NCBI RefSeq assembly: GCF_002251295.1
Contig: NZ_NPJA01000033.1
Span: 124,001-188,000 of the forward strand
DNA length: 64,000 bases
Origin: Prevotella sp. P5-50
GTDB lineage: Bacteria; Bacteroidota; Bacteroidia; Bacteroidales; Bacteroidaceae
Reading direction: 5' to 3'
The notes beneath the pieces are model-generated. The model saw only the letters and a list, made by a program, of their open reading frames with translations, searched no databases and was not told the DNA's origin. Positions 16,804 through 24,552 of this stretch are shown piece by piece (the first letter of the stretch is position 1; the number at the start of each line of letters is the position of its first letter). Made by a program: the position numbers and the translations under genes.

Positions 16804-17067
16804 TTAGATTTCAAATGTTGCACTCTGAATATCAGTAATCATATTCTTCTCTATGGTTACTTTCCCAGATTTCTGTGCTTTGAGCAGTACTTTGTCAAAG
16901 CTCTGCAAATCCATCACATAACCACTCAACTTGCTATCTTCTTGATAAGTACGAGTAGCCTTCACGCCACCGTTCCCGAGAATGAGAATCTGGTCTGATA
17001 TTCGCAAGCAATATGCCAAACTTTTCGGCAACTTTTTATCGTTTAACAACTTTATATACTTTTTCAT
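16804..17067 (-). CDS. Small protein upstream of the XRE gene, possible toxin
   Basis: An 87-aa protein not clearly assignable. 'CLRISDQILILGNGGVKATRTYQEDSKLSGYVMDLQSFDK' is the core; the N-terminus is basic. It resembles small proteins that sit before XRE antitoxins in Bacteroidota, so a toxin or toxin-like partner is plausible but unproven. A 40-bp stretch of its 5' coding sequence is duplicated 660 bp downstream (16353-16392). Confidence 0.5.
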   Translation of the reverse strand: MKKYIKLLNDKKLPKSLAYCLRISDQILILGNGGVKATRTYQEDSKLSGYVMDLQSFDKVLLKAQKSGKVTIEKNMITDIQSATFEI

Positions 17068-17068
17068 A

Positions 17069-17081
17069 GGGGTTATACCCC
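17069..17081. promoter_or_regulatory. Palindromic operator candidate of the XRE pair
   Basis: GGGGT-TAT-ACCCC, a perfect 5-bp-arm palindrome one base upstream of the start codon of the first gene. The position suits autorepression by the XRE protein, possibly by blocking translation or early transcription. Confidence 0.45.
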
Positions 17082-17145
17082 ATTTATCATTCGGTCAGTT
17101 CTATCGCAGCGTCAGGCATTGTCTATCTGCCATACACATCATCCA

Positions 17146-18117
17146 TCAGTCCATCGGGTAATGCACGCCCCACTCTTTCCTCAGCGCGTCCATCTGTCGC
17201 ATAATGGCAAGTGTCTCTGCGTGAGGCATCATAGGTGATTCAAGGAGTCCTGCCTCCAAACAGCGTTGACATTCGATGACTTGATACTCATAGCCATTAA
17301 CCATATCTGCTGGTTTATGGTAAGAGGCGACAAGTTGATAGTTGCGATAAACCTCTATCAGTTCTGGACAGTTGATATTATCCACACGAATGTAACCCTC
17401 CGTGCCACTGATAATGCCTTGGCGGTCGTTCATACACAGAGCTCCCGACTGGAGATTGGCCATACGACCATCACGGTATGAGAGCGAGATACTCTCGTGC
17501 ATGTCAACTCCTGTGTCACTCTTATGCACATTGCTTACCATGCGACAAATATCTGTACCGAAATACATACGTGCAAAATTCAAGCAATAGACTCCGAGGT
17601 CGAGCAACGCACCGCCACACAGTTCAGGGCGCACGATACGCTCTTTCTGTTCCATCATATAACATAAGGTGGCTGTCAGAACACGCGGTTCACCTATCAC
17701 GCCAGAATCCATAATCTCCTTCACCCGATGCGACAATGGCATATAACGAGTCCATATCGCCTCAGTAATGAAGAGTCCCTTCTCATGAGCCAAAGCCAAC
17801 AGCTGTTCTGCCTCGCGGGCATTGGCAGTAAAGGCTTTCTCCACCAAACAGGGTTTTCCGTGTTCAAGAGCCAAACGGGCATGAGGATAATGATGAGAGT
17901 GAGGGGTGGCGATATAAACGATATCCACCGCAGGATCGCTGACCAGTTCTTCGTAAGATCCATACACCTTATTTATATAGAACTGTTTGGCAAAAGCTTC
18001 AGCCTTTTCCAGTGAGCGTGAAGCCACAGCATAACACTCACATCCATGTGGTTTGTTGGCAAGTGCCTCTGCCATCTTTTGAGCTATCCACCCTGCTCCA
18101 ATGATTCCTAATCGCAT
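17146..18117 (-). CDS. Gfo/Idh/MocA-family NAD(P)-dependent oxidoreductase
   Basis: A 323-aa protein. The N-terminal Rossmann motif 'LGIIGAGWIAQKMAEAL' (about residues 3-19) and 'VDIVYIATPHSHHYPHA' and 'CLVEKAFTANAREA' ('EK' with the family Lys) define the NAD(P)-binding half; the second half carries 'GGALLDLGVYCLNF'. These resemble dihydrodiol dehydrogenase-like / trans-1,2-dihydrobenzene-diol dehydrogenase relatives. The substrate is probably a sugar or cyclic polyol. A minus-strand TATATTTGC box lies at 18173-18181. Confidence 0.9.
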   Translation of the reverse strand: MRLGIIGAGWIAQKMAEALANKPHGCECYAVASRSLEKAEAFAKQFYINKVYGSYEELVSDPAVDIVYIATPHSHHYPHARLALEHGKPCLVEKAFTANAREAEQLLALAHEKGLFITEAIWTRYMPLSHRVKEIMDSGVIGEPRVLTATLCYMMEQKERIVRPELCGGALLDLGVYCLNFARMYFGTDICRMVSNVHKSDTGVDMHESISLSYRDGRMANLQSGALCMNDRQGIISGTEGYIRVDNINCPELIEVYRNYQLVASYHKPADMVNGYEYQVIECQRCLEAGLLESPMMPHAETLAIMRQMDALRKEWGVHYPMD

Positions 18118-18172
18118 AGTAACTTTTAAAGTTTTAATCCAAATGGGGAGTTTCCCTCACCTCATTTCTCAT

Positions 18173-18181
18173 GCAAATATA
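18173..18181 (-). promoter_or_regulatory. Promoter box of the oxidoreductase gene
   Basis: TATATTTGC on the minus strand, 56 bp before the start codon at 18117. The -33 element is weak. Confidence 0.5.
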
Positions 18182-18290
18182 CTCAATCTTTTCGTAATAC
18201 CATCTTTTTCCCTTCTAAAAAAAGCATAATTCTCCCTAATGACAGATTGGTGTCATGCACAAACCAAGCCATGAATCTCGCAAGACAGTA

Positions 18291-18986
18291 TCAGCTCATC
18301 AGTTCAACGATGGTGGGTGTCAGTATGGCGGTCAGTATGCCATTGAGCGTGAGGCCAAGGCTGGCATAAGCCCCCACAAACTCGTCGCGTTCCATAGCTA
18401 CCGAGGTGCCCACAGCATGCGATGCCGCACCCATAGACAGTCCCTTAGCCATAGGATTGTATATATGTCCTACCGCCATGAGTTTAAATCCCACCACACC
18501 GCCTATCAGACCGGTTATCACGACGATGGCTGCCGTGAGCGATGGTATTCCGCCCAACGCCTGCGTCACCTCCATCGCTATCGGCGTGGTCACCGACTTA
18601 CTGGCGAGCGATGCCACTACTTCACGTGAGGCGCCAAGCATTCGTGCGGTCACTACTACACTGATAATACCGACTACACAGCCCATCATCTGCGAGGCCA
18701 GTATTGGCACAATCTGCTTTTTGATCTGCGAGAGTTGCAGATACAGCGGCACACCAAGTGCCACCACTGCGGGTTTGAGCCAGAAGTCTATCATCTTGGC
18801 GCTTTCGTGATAGGTGTCATAAGGAATGTCGCAGACTTTGAGAAACACAATTACTAAACCGATCGTTATGAGTATCGGGTTGAGCAGGATGGATTGCGTG
18901 CGGTGTTGCACCATTTTTGCACCTTGGTAGATGCCGAAAGTCAGCGCCAGAAGAAAATACTGGTTGGTTACTATCTGTTCAATCAT
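18291..18986 (-). CDS. lrgB: LrgB/CidB-family membrane protein
   Basis: A 231-aa polytopic membrane protein. 'FWLKPAVVALGVPLYLQL', 'SVTTPIAMEVTQALGGIPSLTAAIVVITG' and 'GAASHAVGTSVAMERDEFVGAYASLGLTLNGILTAI' are the LrgB family signature. With LrgA it forms a holin/antiholin-like pair linked to murein hydrolase control and, in other bacteria, pyruvate or glycolate transport. Its start overlaps the lrgA stop by 8 bp, so the two are coupled. Confidence 0.92.
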   Translation of the reverse strand: MIEQIVTNQYFLLALTFGIYQGAKMVQHRTQSILLNPILITIGLVIVFLKVCDIPYDTYHESAKMIDFWLKPAVVALGVPLYLQLSQIKKQIVPILASQMMGCVVGIISVVVTARMLGASREVVASLASKSVTTPIAMEVTQALGGIPSLTAAIVVITGLIGGVVGFKLMAVGHIYNPMAKGLSMGAASHAVGTSVAMERDEFVGAYASLGLTLNGILTAILTPTIVELMS

Positions 18987-19371
18987 GTTTGCTCCTTTCC
19001 TCCATTTTGTCCTTGATCACGTTAGTTATCTTCTTCTCGCCCTTGGCCACCATCTGATGTGTGTGTCCCGTAACGAGTAGTACCAAAGCTGTGCTTACCA
19101 GTGTTGCTCCGATGATGGGCACAAGCTCAGCCCTAATCAGATCGAAGTGTAACATCAGCGCGACGCCAGGTGGCACAAAGAAGAATCCCAGATTGGCAAT
19201 GAGAAAGTCGGTAAGCCCTCTTACCCATTCCAGTTTAATCACTTTTACCTTCAACAGCAGCGTGAGCAACAGCATACCGATGATGCTGGAAGGTAGTTTC
19301 ACTCCAGTGAGCGTAGTTATCAACTCACCCAAAGCCATACATCCAAAGAGGATGAAGCATTGTCTAACCAT
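18979..19371 (-). CDS. lrgA: CidA/LrgA-family holin-like membrane protein
   Basis: A 130-aa protein with four hydrophobic segments. 'ALGELITTLTGVKLPSSIIGMLLLTLLL' and 'ANLGFFFVPPGVALM' match the CidA/LrgA family, which oligomerises in the inner membrane. The C-terminal tail is long and basic. It is the first gene of the lrgAB operon. A minus-strand promoter box TACCTTTGC lies at 19424-19432. Confidence 0.9.
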   Translation of the reverse strand: MVRQCFILFGCMALGELITTLTGVKLPSSIIGMLLLTLLLKVKVIKLEWVRGLTDFLIANLGFFFVPPGVALMLHFDLIRAELVPIIGATLVSTALVLLVTGHTHQMVAKGEKKITNVIKDKMEERSKHD

Positions 19372-19423
19372 AAATTTACTTAGCGAAAAGTTATCCTAAA
19401 ACATTCTAAAACTGTAATCGAGT

Positions 19424-19432
19424 GCAAAGGTA
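19424..19432 (-). promoter_or_regulatory. Promoter box of lrgAB
   Basis: TACCTTTGC on the minus strand, 53 bp upstream of the lrgA start; no clear TTTG at -33. Confidence 0.5.
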
Positions 19433-19570
19433 TATAAAATTTCTGATATGACACACATCCATCCCCACTAATTTTCAAACCATCTCCTGACCATCTGCTG
19501 GTGTAAAATGACAAGGACAGATTATTGGCATCAAATGAAAGCAAAGACAATAATGTCGATCTCCTTTGTT

Positions 19571-19672
19571 GAGAACGTCAATCGCCGGCCGAGAGAACGC
19601 CAATCGCCGGCGGAGAGAACGCCAATCGCCAGCCGAGATAACGCCAATCGCCGGCCGAGATAACGCCACTCT
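19571..19672. repeat. 22-bp tandem minisatellite, about 4.6 copies
   Basis: Unit of the form GAGAACGCCAATCGCCGGCC plus two bases, starting at 19571, 19593, 19615 and 19637 with a partial fifth copy. It is GC-rich inside an otherwise AT-rich region. The period is not a multiple of three and there are no unique spacers. Confidence 0.85.
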
Positions 19673-20107
19673 CTACAAGTATGGGGTTATACTCCTATTT
19701 TACATAGGACATTTTATTTACATAATACATTTAATTTTCTATCATATCCCATCCTATTATCCTTGGAATACTCGACTTCATTTATAAGACTTTTTATCTC
19801 TTCTTAAAATCATGGAGTTGTTCTTAAGGCACATGTTTATGTGAATATATCTATATTTTAGTTAAACTAAATTAAAAATTAACTAAAAGAGTGACAAAGA
19901 GTGACAAAGATGGACATCTGGGTTTTGTGATGTTGTATCTTTGCAGCCCTACCTGAGGATGATTTTCAAAACAAGAAGGCACCTTAGCACCAAACCAAAC
20001 ATCGCACAACTAAAAATACTACAATTATGTTTACAGACATCACGCTCAACAATCCAAACTGGTCGCAACAGAAGAACCACGGCTTTTTGATTGACACCCG
20101 ACATGTT

Positions 20108-20305
20108 CTCGATAGCTTCTCGTTCGGTTCTCGATCACTTCTCGTTAGTTCCTCGTTCGTCTCTCGTTCGTCTCTCGTTGCTTATTCGTTAGTCTATCGA
20201 AGACCGAACGAGGACCGAACGAGGAACAAGCAAAAAACGAACGAAAGAGCAACGAGACTGGGACGAGAAAGCAACGAGAAACTATCGAAAACTCGACGAC
20301 AAACG
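20108..20305. repeat. Degenerate inverted repeat array built from TCTCGTTCG units
   Basis: The left half is TCTCGTTCG/TCTCGTTAG-type units every 10-11 bp; the right half carries the same units in reverse complement (CGAACGAGG, CAACGAGA). The centre is near 20200. The transcript could fold into a long imperfect stem. Confidence 0.7.
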
Positions 20306-20633
20306 ATTAGTTTGGCGACGAGGAATCCCCAAACTGGCCTGACGCCAGATGGCACAACGATGCACCTACTGCATGTTGAAGTCGGGGGTGAAGTTTGCAT
20401 CTGAGTATTTGCTCCACACAATCTCTGTGCATTTCACTTGAAGAATGGATACTCACTTACGAAAGTTCAGTGATTATAAAGGGGCTACTGCGATATTGTT
20501 GTTACCCTCCTGCGTCTTCACGGCTTGTATAGAACTGGAGCTTGATCACTTAGTTGAAAGTTGCCCTAAATCAATTTCTTGTTTGTTTAGACATGATTAC
20601 AGACCTTTAACAGGCATTTTGCGTAATATAAAC

Positions 20634-20665
20634 TTTGCTGTCTTAGAAAAAATGAGTAGTTTTGC
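20634..20665 (+). promoter_or_regulatory. Promoter of the SGNH hydrolase gene
   Basis: TTTG at 20634-20637, a spacer of 19 bp and TAGTTTTGC at 20657-20665, 23 bp before the ATG at 20689. A textbook Bacteroidota promoter. Confidence 0.7.
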
Positions 20666-20688
20666 ATCCTGATTTCACATAAACATTT

Positions 20689-21840
20689 ATGACTCAACAG
20701 AAAGATAAATATACCAAATGGGTGGCATGCTGGGGTAATGCCACGTCCATCACAGACAGAAAAGAGTGTGTTTACGCCAAAGATATCACCCTGAGATACC
20801 CCGTAAGAGTTGTTTTCTCAGGATCTAAGATGCGCTTCCGTTTCTCAAATCTTACGGGTACGGAAGACGTTGCAATGACTAAAGCATACGTAGCAAAGCA
20901 AAATGAGAACTACGGTGCTGTACCTATAACATTCGAAGGAAATGCTTCGGTGGTAATAAAACCAGGAAAAGAGGTGGAGAGCGATGAAATAGCTTTCGAC
21001 ATCGAGGCTGGAGAGACGGTCGATGTGAGCATGTATTTCGCAGGCTTCACACAGATGAATGCAGGCACTCTAATTACCGGACCGCTCTCCAAGGGGAAGT
21101 ATTCCTATGGAGATTTCGCCTCAGAGAAGGAACTTCCTATCGACTTGACGCGTAATACCAACTGGTTTTATTTCCTCAATACGATAGATGTGCTGACGGA
21201 AGAGAATAATCATGCTCTCGTTTGCTTCGGTGATTCCATCACGGCACAGAGCTGGCCCGACTGGCTTGCTATCCGTGCATGGGAAAATGGTTTCCATAAT
21301 GTGGCTATCATACGTCGTGCTGTAAGCGGAACAAGAATCCTCCGACAGTATGACTGCATCACATATCAGGCTTACGGACTGAAAGGTGAGACGCGTTTTC
21401 CTATTGAGATGAATGTAGCAGGTGCCAGTGCAGTAATCATTCAGCACGGTATCAATGACATCATACACCCTGTTGGTGTGGAGGTTAATCCATTCCGACC
21501 TTGGAGCGATATGCCTACTTGCGAAGAATTGGAATGTGGAATGGAGAACATCTATGTGAAACATGCCCGCAAACTGGGACTGAAAGTATGGAGTGGAACG
21601 CTGCTTCCTATCTTCGGATGGCGCACTTACAATGAGAAGCGTGATGAGATGAGGACTCGATTGAATGATTGGCTTCGCTCTTCCGACCTCTTTGACGGTT
21701 GTGTAGATTTCGATTTAGCTGTCCGCGACCGCAGTAATCCTGCATCTTTCGCTCCTGGCTTCGATTCTGGAGACCATCTGCATCCAAGCGAAACTGCTTA
21801 CGCTGCTATGGCAGACTGTGTGCCTGAGGAGCTATTGTAA
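20689..21840 (+). CDS. SGNH/GDSL-family esterase with N-terminal beta-sandwich
   Basis: A 383-aa protein without a signal peptide. The N-terminal part (about 1-170) is beta-rich ('RVVFSGSKMRFRFSNLTGTEDVAM') as in GDSL lipases that carry a CBM-like sandwich. The catalytic part shows 'CFGDSITAQSWPDWLA' (Ser about 182), 'IIQHGINDI' (Asn about 254) and 'GDHLHPSETAYAAMA' (Asp/His about 361-363). Probably a cytoplasmic carbohydrate or lipid ester hydrolase. It stands alone behind its own promoter. Confidence 0.87.
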   Translation: MTQQKDKYTKWVACWGNATSITDRKECVYAKDITLRYPVRVVFSGSKMRFRFSNLTGTEDVAMTKAYVAKQNENYGAVPITFEGNASVVIKPGKEVESDEIAFDIEAGETVDVSMYFAGFTQMNAGTLITGPLSKGKYSYGDFASEKELPIDLTRNTNWFYFLNTIDVLTEENNHALVCFGDSITAQSWPDWLAIRAWENGFHNVAIIRRAVSGTRILRQYDCITYQAYGLKGETRFPIEMNVAGASAVIIQHGINDIIHPVGVEVNPFRPWSDMPTCEELECGMENIYVKHARKLGLKVWSGTLLPIFGWRTYNEKRDEMRTRLNDWLRSSDLFDGCVDFDLAVRDRSNPASFAPGFDSGDHLHPSETAYAAMADCVPEELL

Positions 21841-22603
21841 AATGGCAAAAAACGTGTACTGATGCAGTCACACGAATCTCGCAGATGATTTTTTATTTTT
21901 ATTGTGAACTGAATTTAGTATTCTATCTGGACATAGCCCTCTTATCAACAAAACTGATAATAACAACAAAAGAATGACTATAACTTTGTAAATAGTGTAT
22001 GTCACTCTTACGGAGTGCAGATGTAAAAATCAATGTCCTGTCCATATTCCTTTCTGGGCAGTATGCATATTGTATTTCATCTTCAATTTGATCTTCCCTC
22101 TTCATTTTTTCTCCTCCTATGTCAGTTTTTGACGCATCCTGATTGTACTTTTGCCACAGAATTGACAATCATTCTATCTATAATAAGGTATGGATGCAGG
22201 AAGAAGGAGGGAGTGGAGTCCCTGAGATGTGAAATATAAGAGGAATCCATAAGATTTCTTGTTAAAAATTTGGTGGCTCATCAGATTTTTAATACATTTG
22301 CCATTGGTTAGTGACAGGGCAGGTGAAAGTCCTTGCTTGAAGTCGCTACGATGCAGAGAAACAAGATAATCTTGTGGACACGAGCAAGCTATTCAGTTCT
22401 GTAGGTTGAAATCTGGCAAATTGAAACGTAGAAAGAACGAGAAATTGTTTGAGCGAGTTTACGCCGTTTTTTTTCATTATGGACCATTATGGACTTGTTT
22501 AGTTCGCAGATTTTCCTTATCTTTGCCCCTAAAAGTAAATGATTCGCTGTTTAGGCAGAAAAGCAGGAACAGTTATATATAATGAACCTAAAACTGAATG
22601 CTT
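21841..22603. other. Intergenic region with a possible structured-RNA remnant
   Basis: 763 bp without a supported gene; the open frames are short and unlike known families. About 22305-22440 has a run of short complementary segments and the motif GGTGAAAGTCC, often seen in group II intron RNA. A promoter lies at 22518-22526. This is the left edge of the AT-rich accessory island. Confidence 0.4.
22518..22526 (+). promoter_or_regulatory. Promoter of the DUF6140/dynamin operon
   Basis: TATCTTTGC at 22518-22526 with a TTG at about 22495-22497 giving near-standard spacing; 78 bp before the ATG at 22604. Confidence 0.55.
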
Positions 22604-22825
22604 ATGAGTAAGGTATTTCAAGTAAAGCCTAAGCGCCTCAAACGCTCTAACGGTACCGTCCTCACTCCCGATATGGTAGTGACAGTAACAACCATGCAGC
22701 ACACCGCCACCCCTTTTTACAATGGAGCCAAGGAGGTGCAAGAAGCCTACATGCGCATCTATGCTTTCGACTACAAGAAAGCATGCTGCAATCCGAATGA
22801 TTTTGAATTTAAAAAGTTGGACTAA
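22604..22825 (+). CDS. DUF6140-like small protein
   Basis: A 73-aa protein starting at the ATG at 22604 (a TTG two codons earlier is also open). 'FQVKPKRLKRSNGTVLTPDMVVTVTTM' and 'NGAKEVQEAYMRIYAFDYKKACCNPNDFEFKKL' match small Bacteroidota proteins of the DUF6140 type: a basic beta-hairpin followed by a short helical end. Function unknown. It lies 16 bp upstream of the first dynamin-like gene on the same strand, so it may be part of that operon. Confidence 0.6.
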   Translation: MSKVFQVKPKRLKRSNGTVLTPDMVVTVTTMQHTATPFYNGAKEVQEAYMRIYAFDYKKACCNPNDFEFKKLD

Positions 22826-22841
22826 AAAATACAATAATTTT

Positions 22842-24551
22842 ATGGAAAAAATTAATCAGTACGTTTCTTTAGTTAATCAGGCTTTTACTGTAGCTAAAAA
22901 CAATTTTAATAATCCTGAGTCTTTGAAGAAAGCAGAGGCTGAAAAGGAAACATTGGTCAATAGTATAGAAAAGGATTCTTTTATTAAGGTTCCTTTTGTT
23001 GGTGATTTCAATGCTGGTAAGAGTTCTTTGATAAACAGTATGTTGGGAGTTGATATACTGCCTACTAATATACTGCCAGAGACTGCAGTATCTTATGAGT
23101 TGTATTTTTCTGCAAATGAGAAGCTTGAAGTTTGGCTTGATGATAAGTTGGTAGAGACAGCTCCTATTTCGCAGCTTAAGTCATTGCAGTTGACCCCGAG
23201 AAATTTTGTTAAGTTGTATCTCAACAATCCTATCGTAAAGGAGTGGAACGACAGAAACATTGTTGTTGTTGATATGCCTGGTATCGATTCGGGTGTTGAG
23301 GCTCATAACAATGCCATTCTGCATTACGTGCAGGACGGAACATTCTTCGTGTTGGTAAGTGAAGTTGAAGGTGGTACATTAAGATTGAGCACTCTTAGCT
23401 TCATAGAAGAAATCAAGAAGTATGGTGCACAGTTGGCTGTAGTTGTTTCTAAAATAGACAAGAAACCAGAGCAAGAGGTGCTGGATGTTAAGGCTAATGT
23501 AGAATCGGTAGCTAAGAGATTGTTGGGTGACTCAACAATGGTTGTATCTGCTTCTGCTGTAAACAAGGACTTCAACGGTGTTCTTGATATTTTGAGTTCT
23601 ATTGATGCCGAGGAATTGATAGTGAACAAGTATAAGGGACAGGTTGTTAACTTCATTGATTCATTCATTATAGAATTGCAACTACAGATGAAACTTATGC
23701 TTTCTGACAAGTCTGATTTCTCTGAAAAGATAGAGAGTCTAAGAAATGCCCAGGCTAAGGCTGTGGAAGACTTGAAGAGAAAGGCTGAGTCTGCTCAGTC
23801 TGTAGAGGGTTCTGCTGATGATATCCTTGATGATATCTCAGAGGCTTTGAGAGAAAAGGCTGGTTATATTGCCACTCTTCTGTATGGCCAGACAGATGGT
23901 AATGCCTTGAATCAGGAGATTCTTACCATTATACGCCCGGTTATTGTTAACTCACTGAAACGTGAGATTACAGAATATTCCGATGTTGTAGGAGGTGCCC
24001 TTCAGGAGTTTATGGTAAATGTGGACACAATCATCAACGATAAGGACAACAAGATGCTGTCTGGAGCTGAGGAGATTATTGGCAACATGCTTGGTAAGGA
24101 CATTCTTGAGGGTCTGTTAAAGAAGGGGCTTGATCAGTTGGCTAAGAAACTTGTTGCTTACAAGGGTTTGGGCGAATTGGTTAAGATGTTGAGCAAGATT
24201 CTTGGTCCGCTTGTTACTATCCTCATCAATATCATTCCTGATATTATCCGTATGATCTTTGGAAAGAGCAAGGAGCAGAAGATAGAGGAGATCAAGATGA
24301 AGTTTACTTCTGAGATTGTTTCAAAGATTATCGAAGCATTGCGTCAGCCTATCGAGGATATGATCAAGGAACAGCGTTCTGAGGTTTACAATAATATTTC
24401 TGCACTTATTGATTCTGAGACACAAAAGTACAACGAGAACATCAATGCTATAAAGAACCAGCAGCAGGAAGAAGAGAAGATCGTGGCTCAGAAGGTCGCT
24501 GCCCTAAATGCTGTAGTGGAGAAGTTGAATGCTTTAAAAACTCAAATTTAA
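22842..24551 (+). CDS. Dynamin-like GTPase 1
   Basis: A 569-aa protein starting at the ATG at 22842; the longer open frame upstream overlaps the DUF6140 gene and is not used. GTPase motifs: G1 'GDFNAGKSS' about 54-62, G3 'DMPG' about 144-147, G4 'SKID' about 203-206. The P-loop with Asn-Ala and the 'LPTNILPETAVSYEL' switch region are typical of bacterial dynamin-like proteins. Long helical stretches follow (about 300-570), with a hydrophobic segment 'LVTILINIIPDIIRMIF' (about 462-478) that could touch a membrane, and a coiled-coil end. It is followed one base later by GTPase 2. Confidence 0.85.
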   Translation: MEKINQYVSLVNQAFTVAKNNFNNPESLKKAEAEKETLVNSIEKDSFIKVPFVGDFNAGKSSLINSMLGVDILPTNILPETAVSYELYFSANEKLEVWLDDKLVETAPISQLKSLQLTPRNFVKLYLNNPIVKEWNDRNIVVVDMPGIDSGVEAHNNAILHYVQDGTFFVLVSEVEGGTLRLSTLSFIEEIKKYGAQLAVVVSKIDKKPEQEVLDVKANVESVAKRLLGDSTMVVSASAVNKDFNGVLDILSSIDAEELIVNKYKGQVVNFIDSFIIELQLQMKLMLSDKSDFSEKIESLRNAQAKAVEDLKRKAESAQSVEGSADDILDDISEALREKAGYIATLLYGQTDGNALNQEILTIIRPVIVNSLKREITEYSDVVGGALQEFMVNVDTIINDKDNKMLSGAEEIIGNMLGKDILEGLLKKGLDQLAKKLVAYKGLGELVKMLSKILGPLVTILINIIPDIIRMIFGKSKEQKIEEIKMKFTSEIVSKIIEALRQPIEDMIKEQRSEVYNNISALIDSETQKYNENINAIKNQQQEEEKIVAQKVAALNAVVEKLNALKTQI

Positions 24552-24552
24552 T

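Larger units (their letters stand above)
19433..20688. other. 1.2-kb repeat-rich region without a convincing gene
   Basis: Contains a 22-bp minisatellite (19571-19672), a TATCTTTGC promoter box at 19936-19944, a degenerate inverted array of TCTCGTTCG-like units (about 20108-20305) and a promoter for the SGNH gene at the right end. Two plus-strand frames (20027-20404 and 20445-20672) are open but low-complexity or unlike any family I know. The first starts properly ('MFTDITLNNPNWSQQ') behind the promoter box and may be the start of a gene disrupted by the repeat array. Confidence 0.5.

Noticed and set aside
19571..19672. Regular repeats that could suggest a CRISPR array
   Set aside because: Units are directly adjacent with no unique spacers, and no cas genes are in the window.
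20445..20672. 75-codon frame in front of the SGNH gene
   Set aside because: Composition and sequence fit no family, and it contains the -33 box of the next gene's promoter.
21923..22168. 81-codon minus-strand frame after the SGNH gene
   Set aside because: No family resemblance, poor codon pattern, no promoter.
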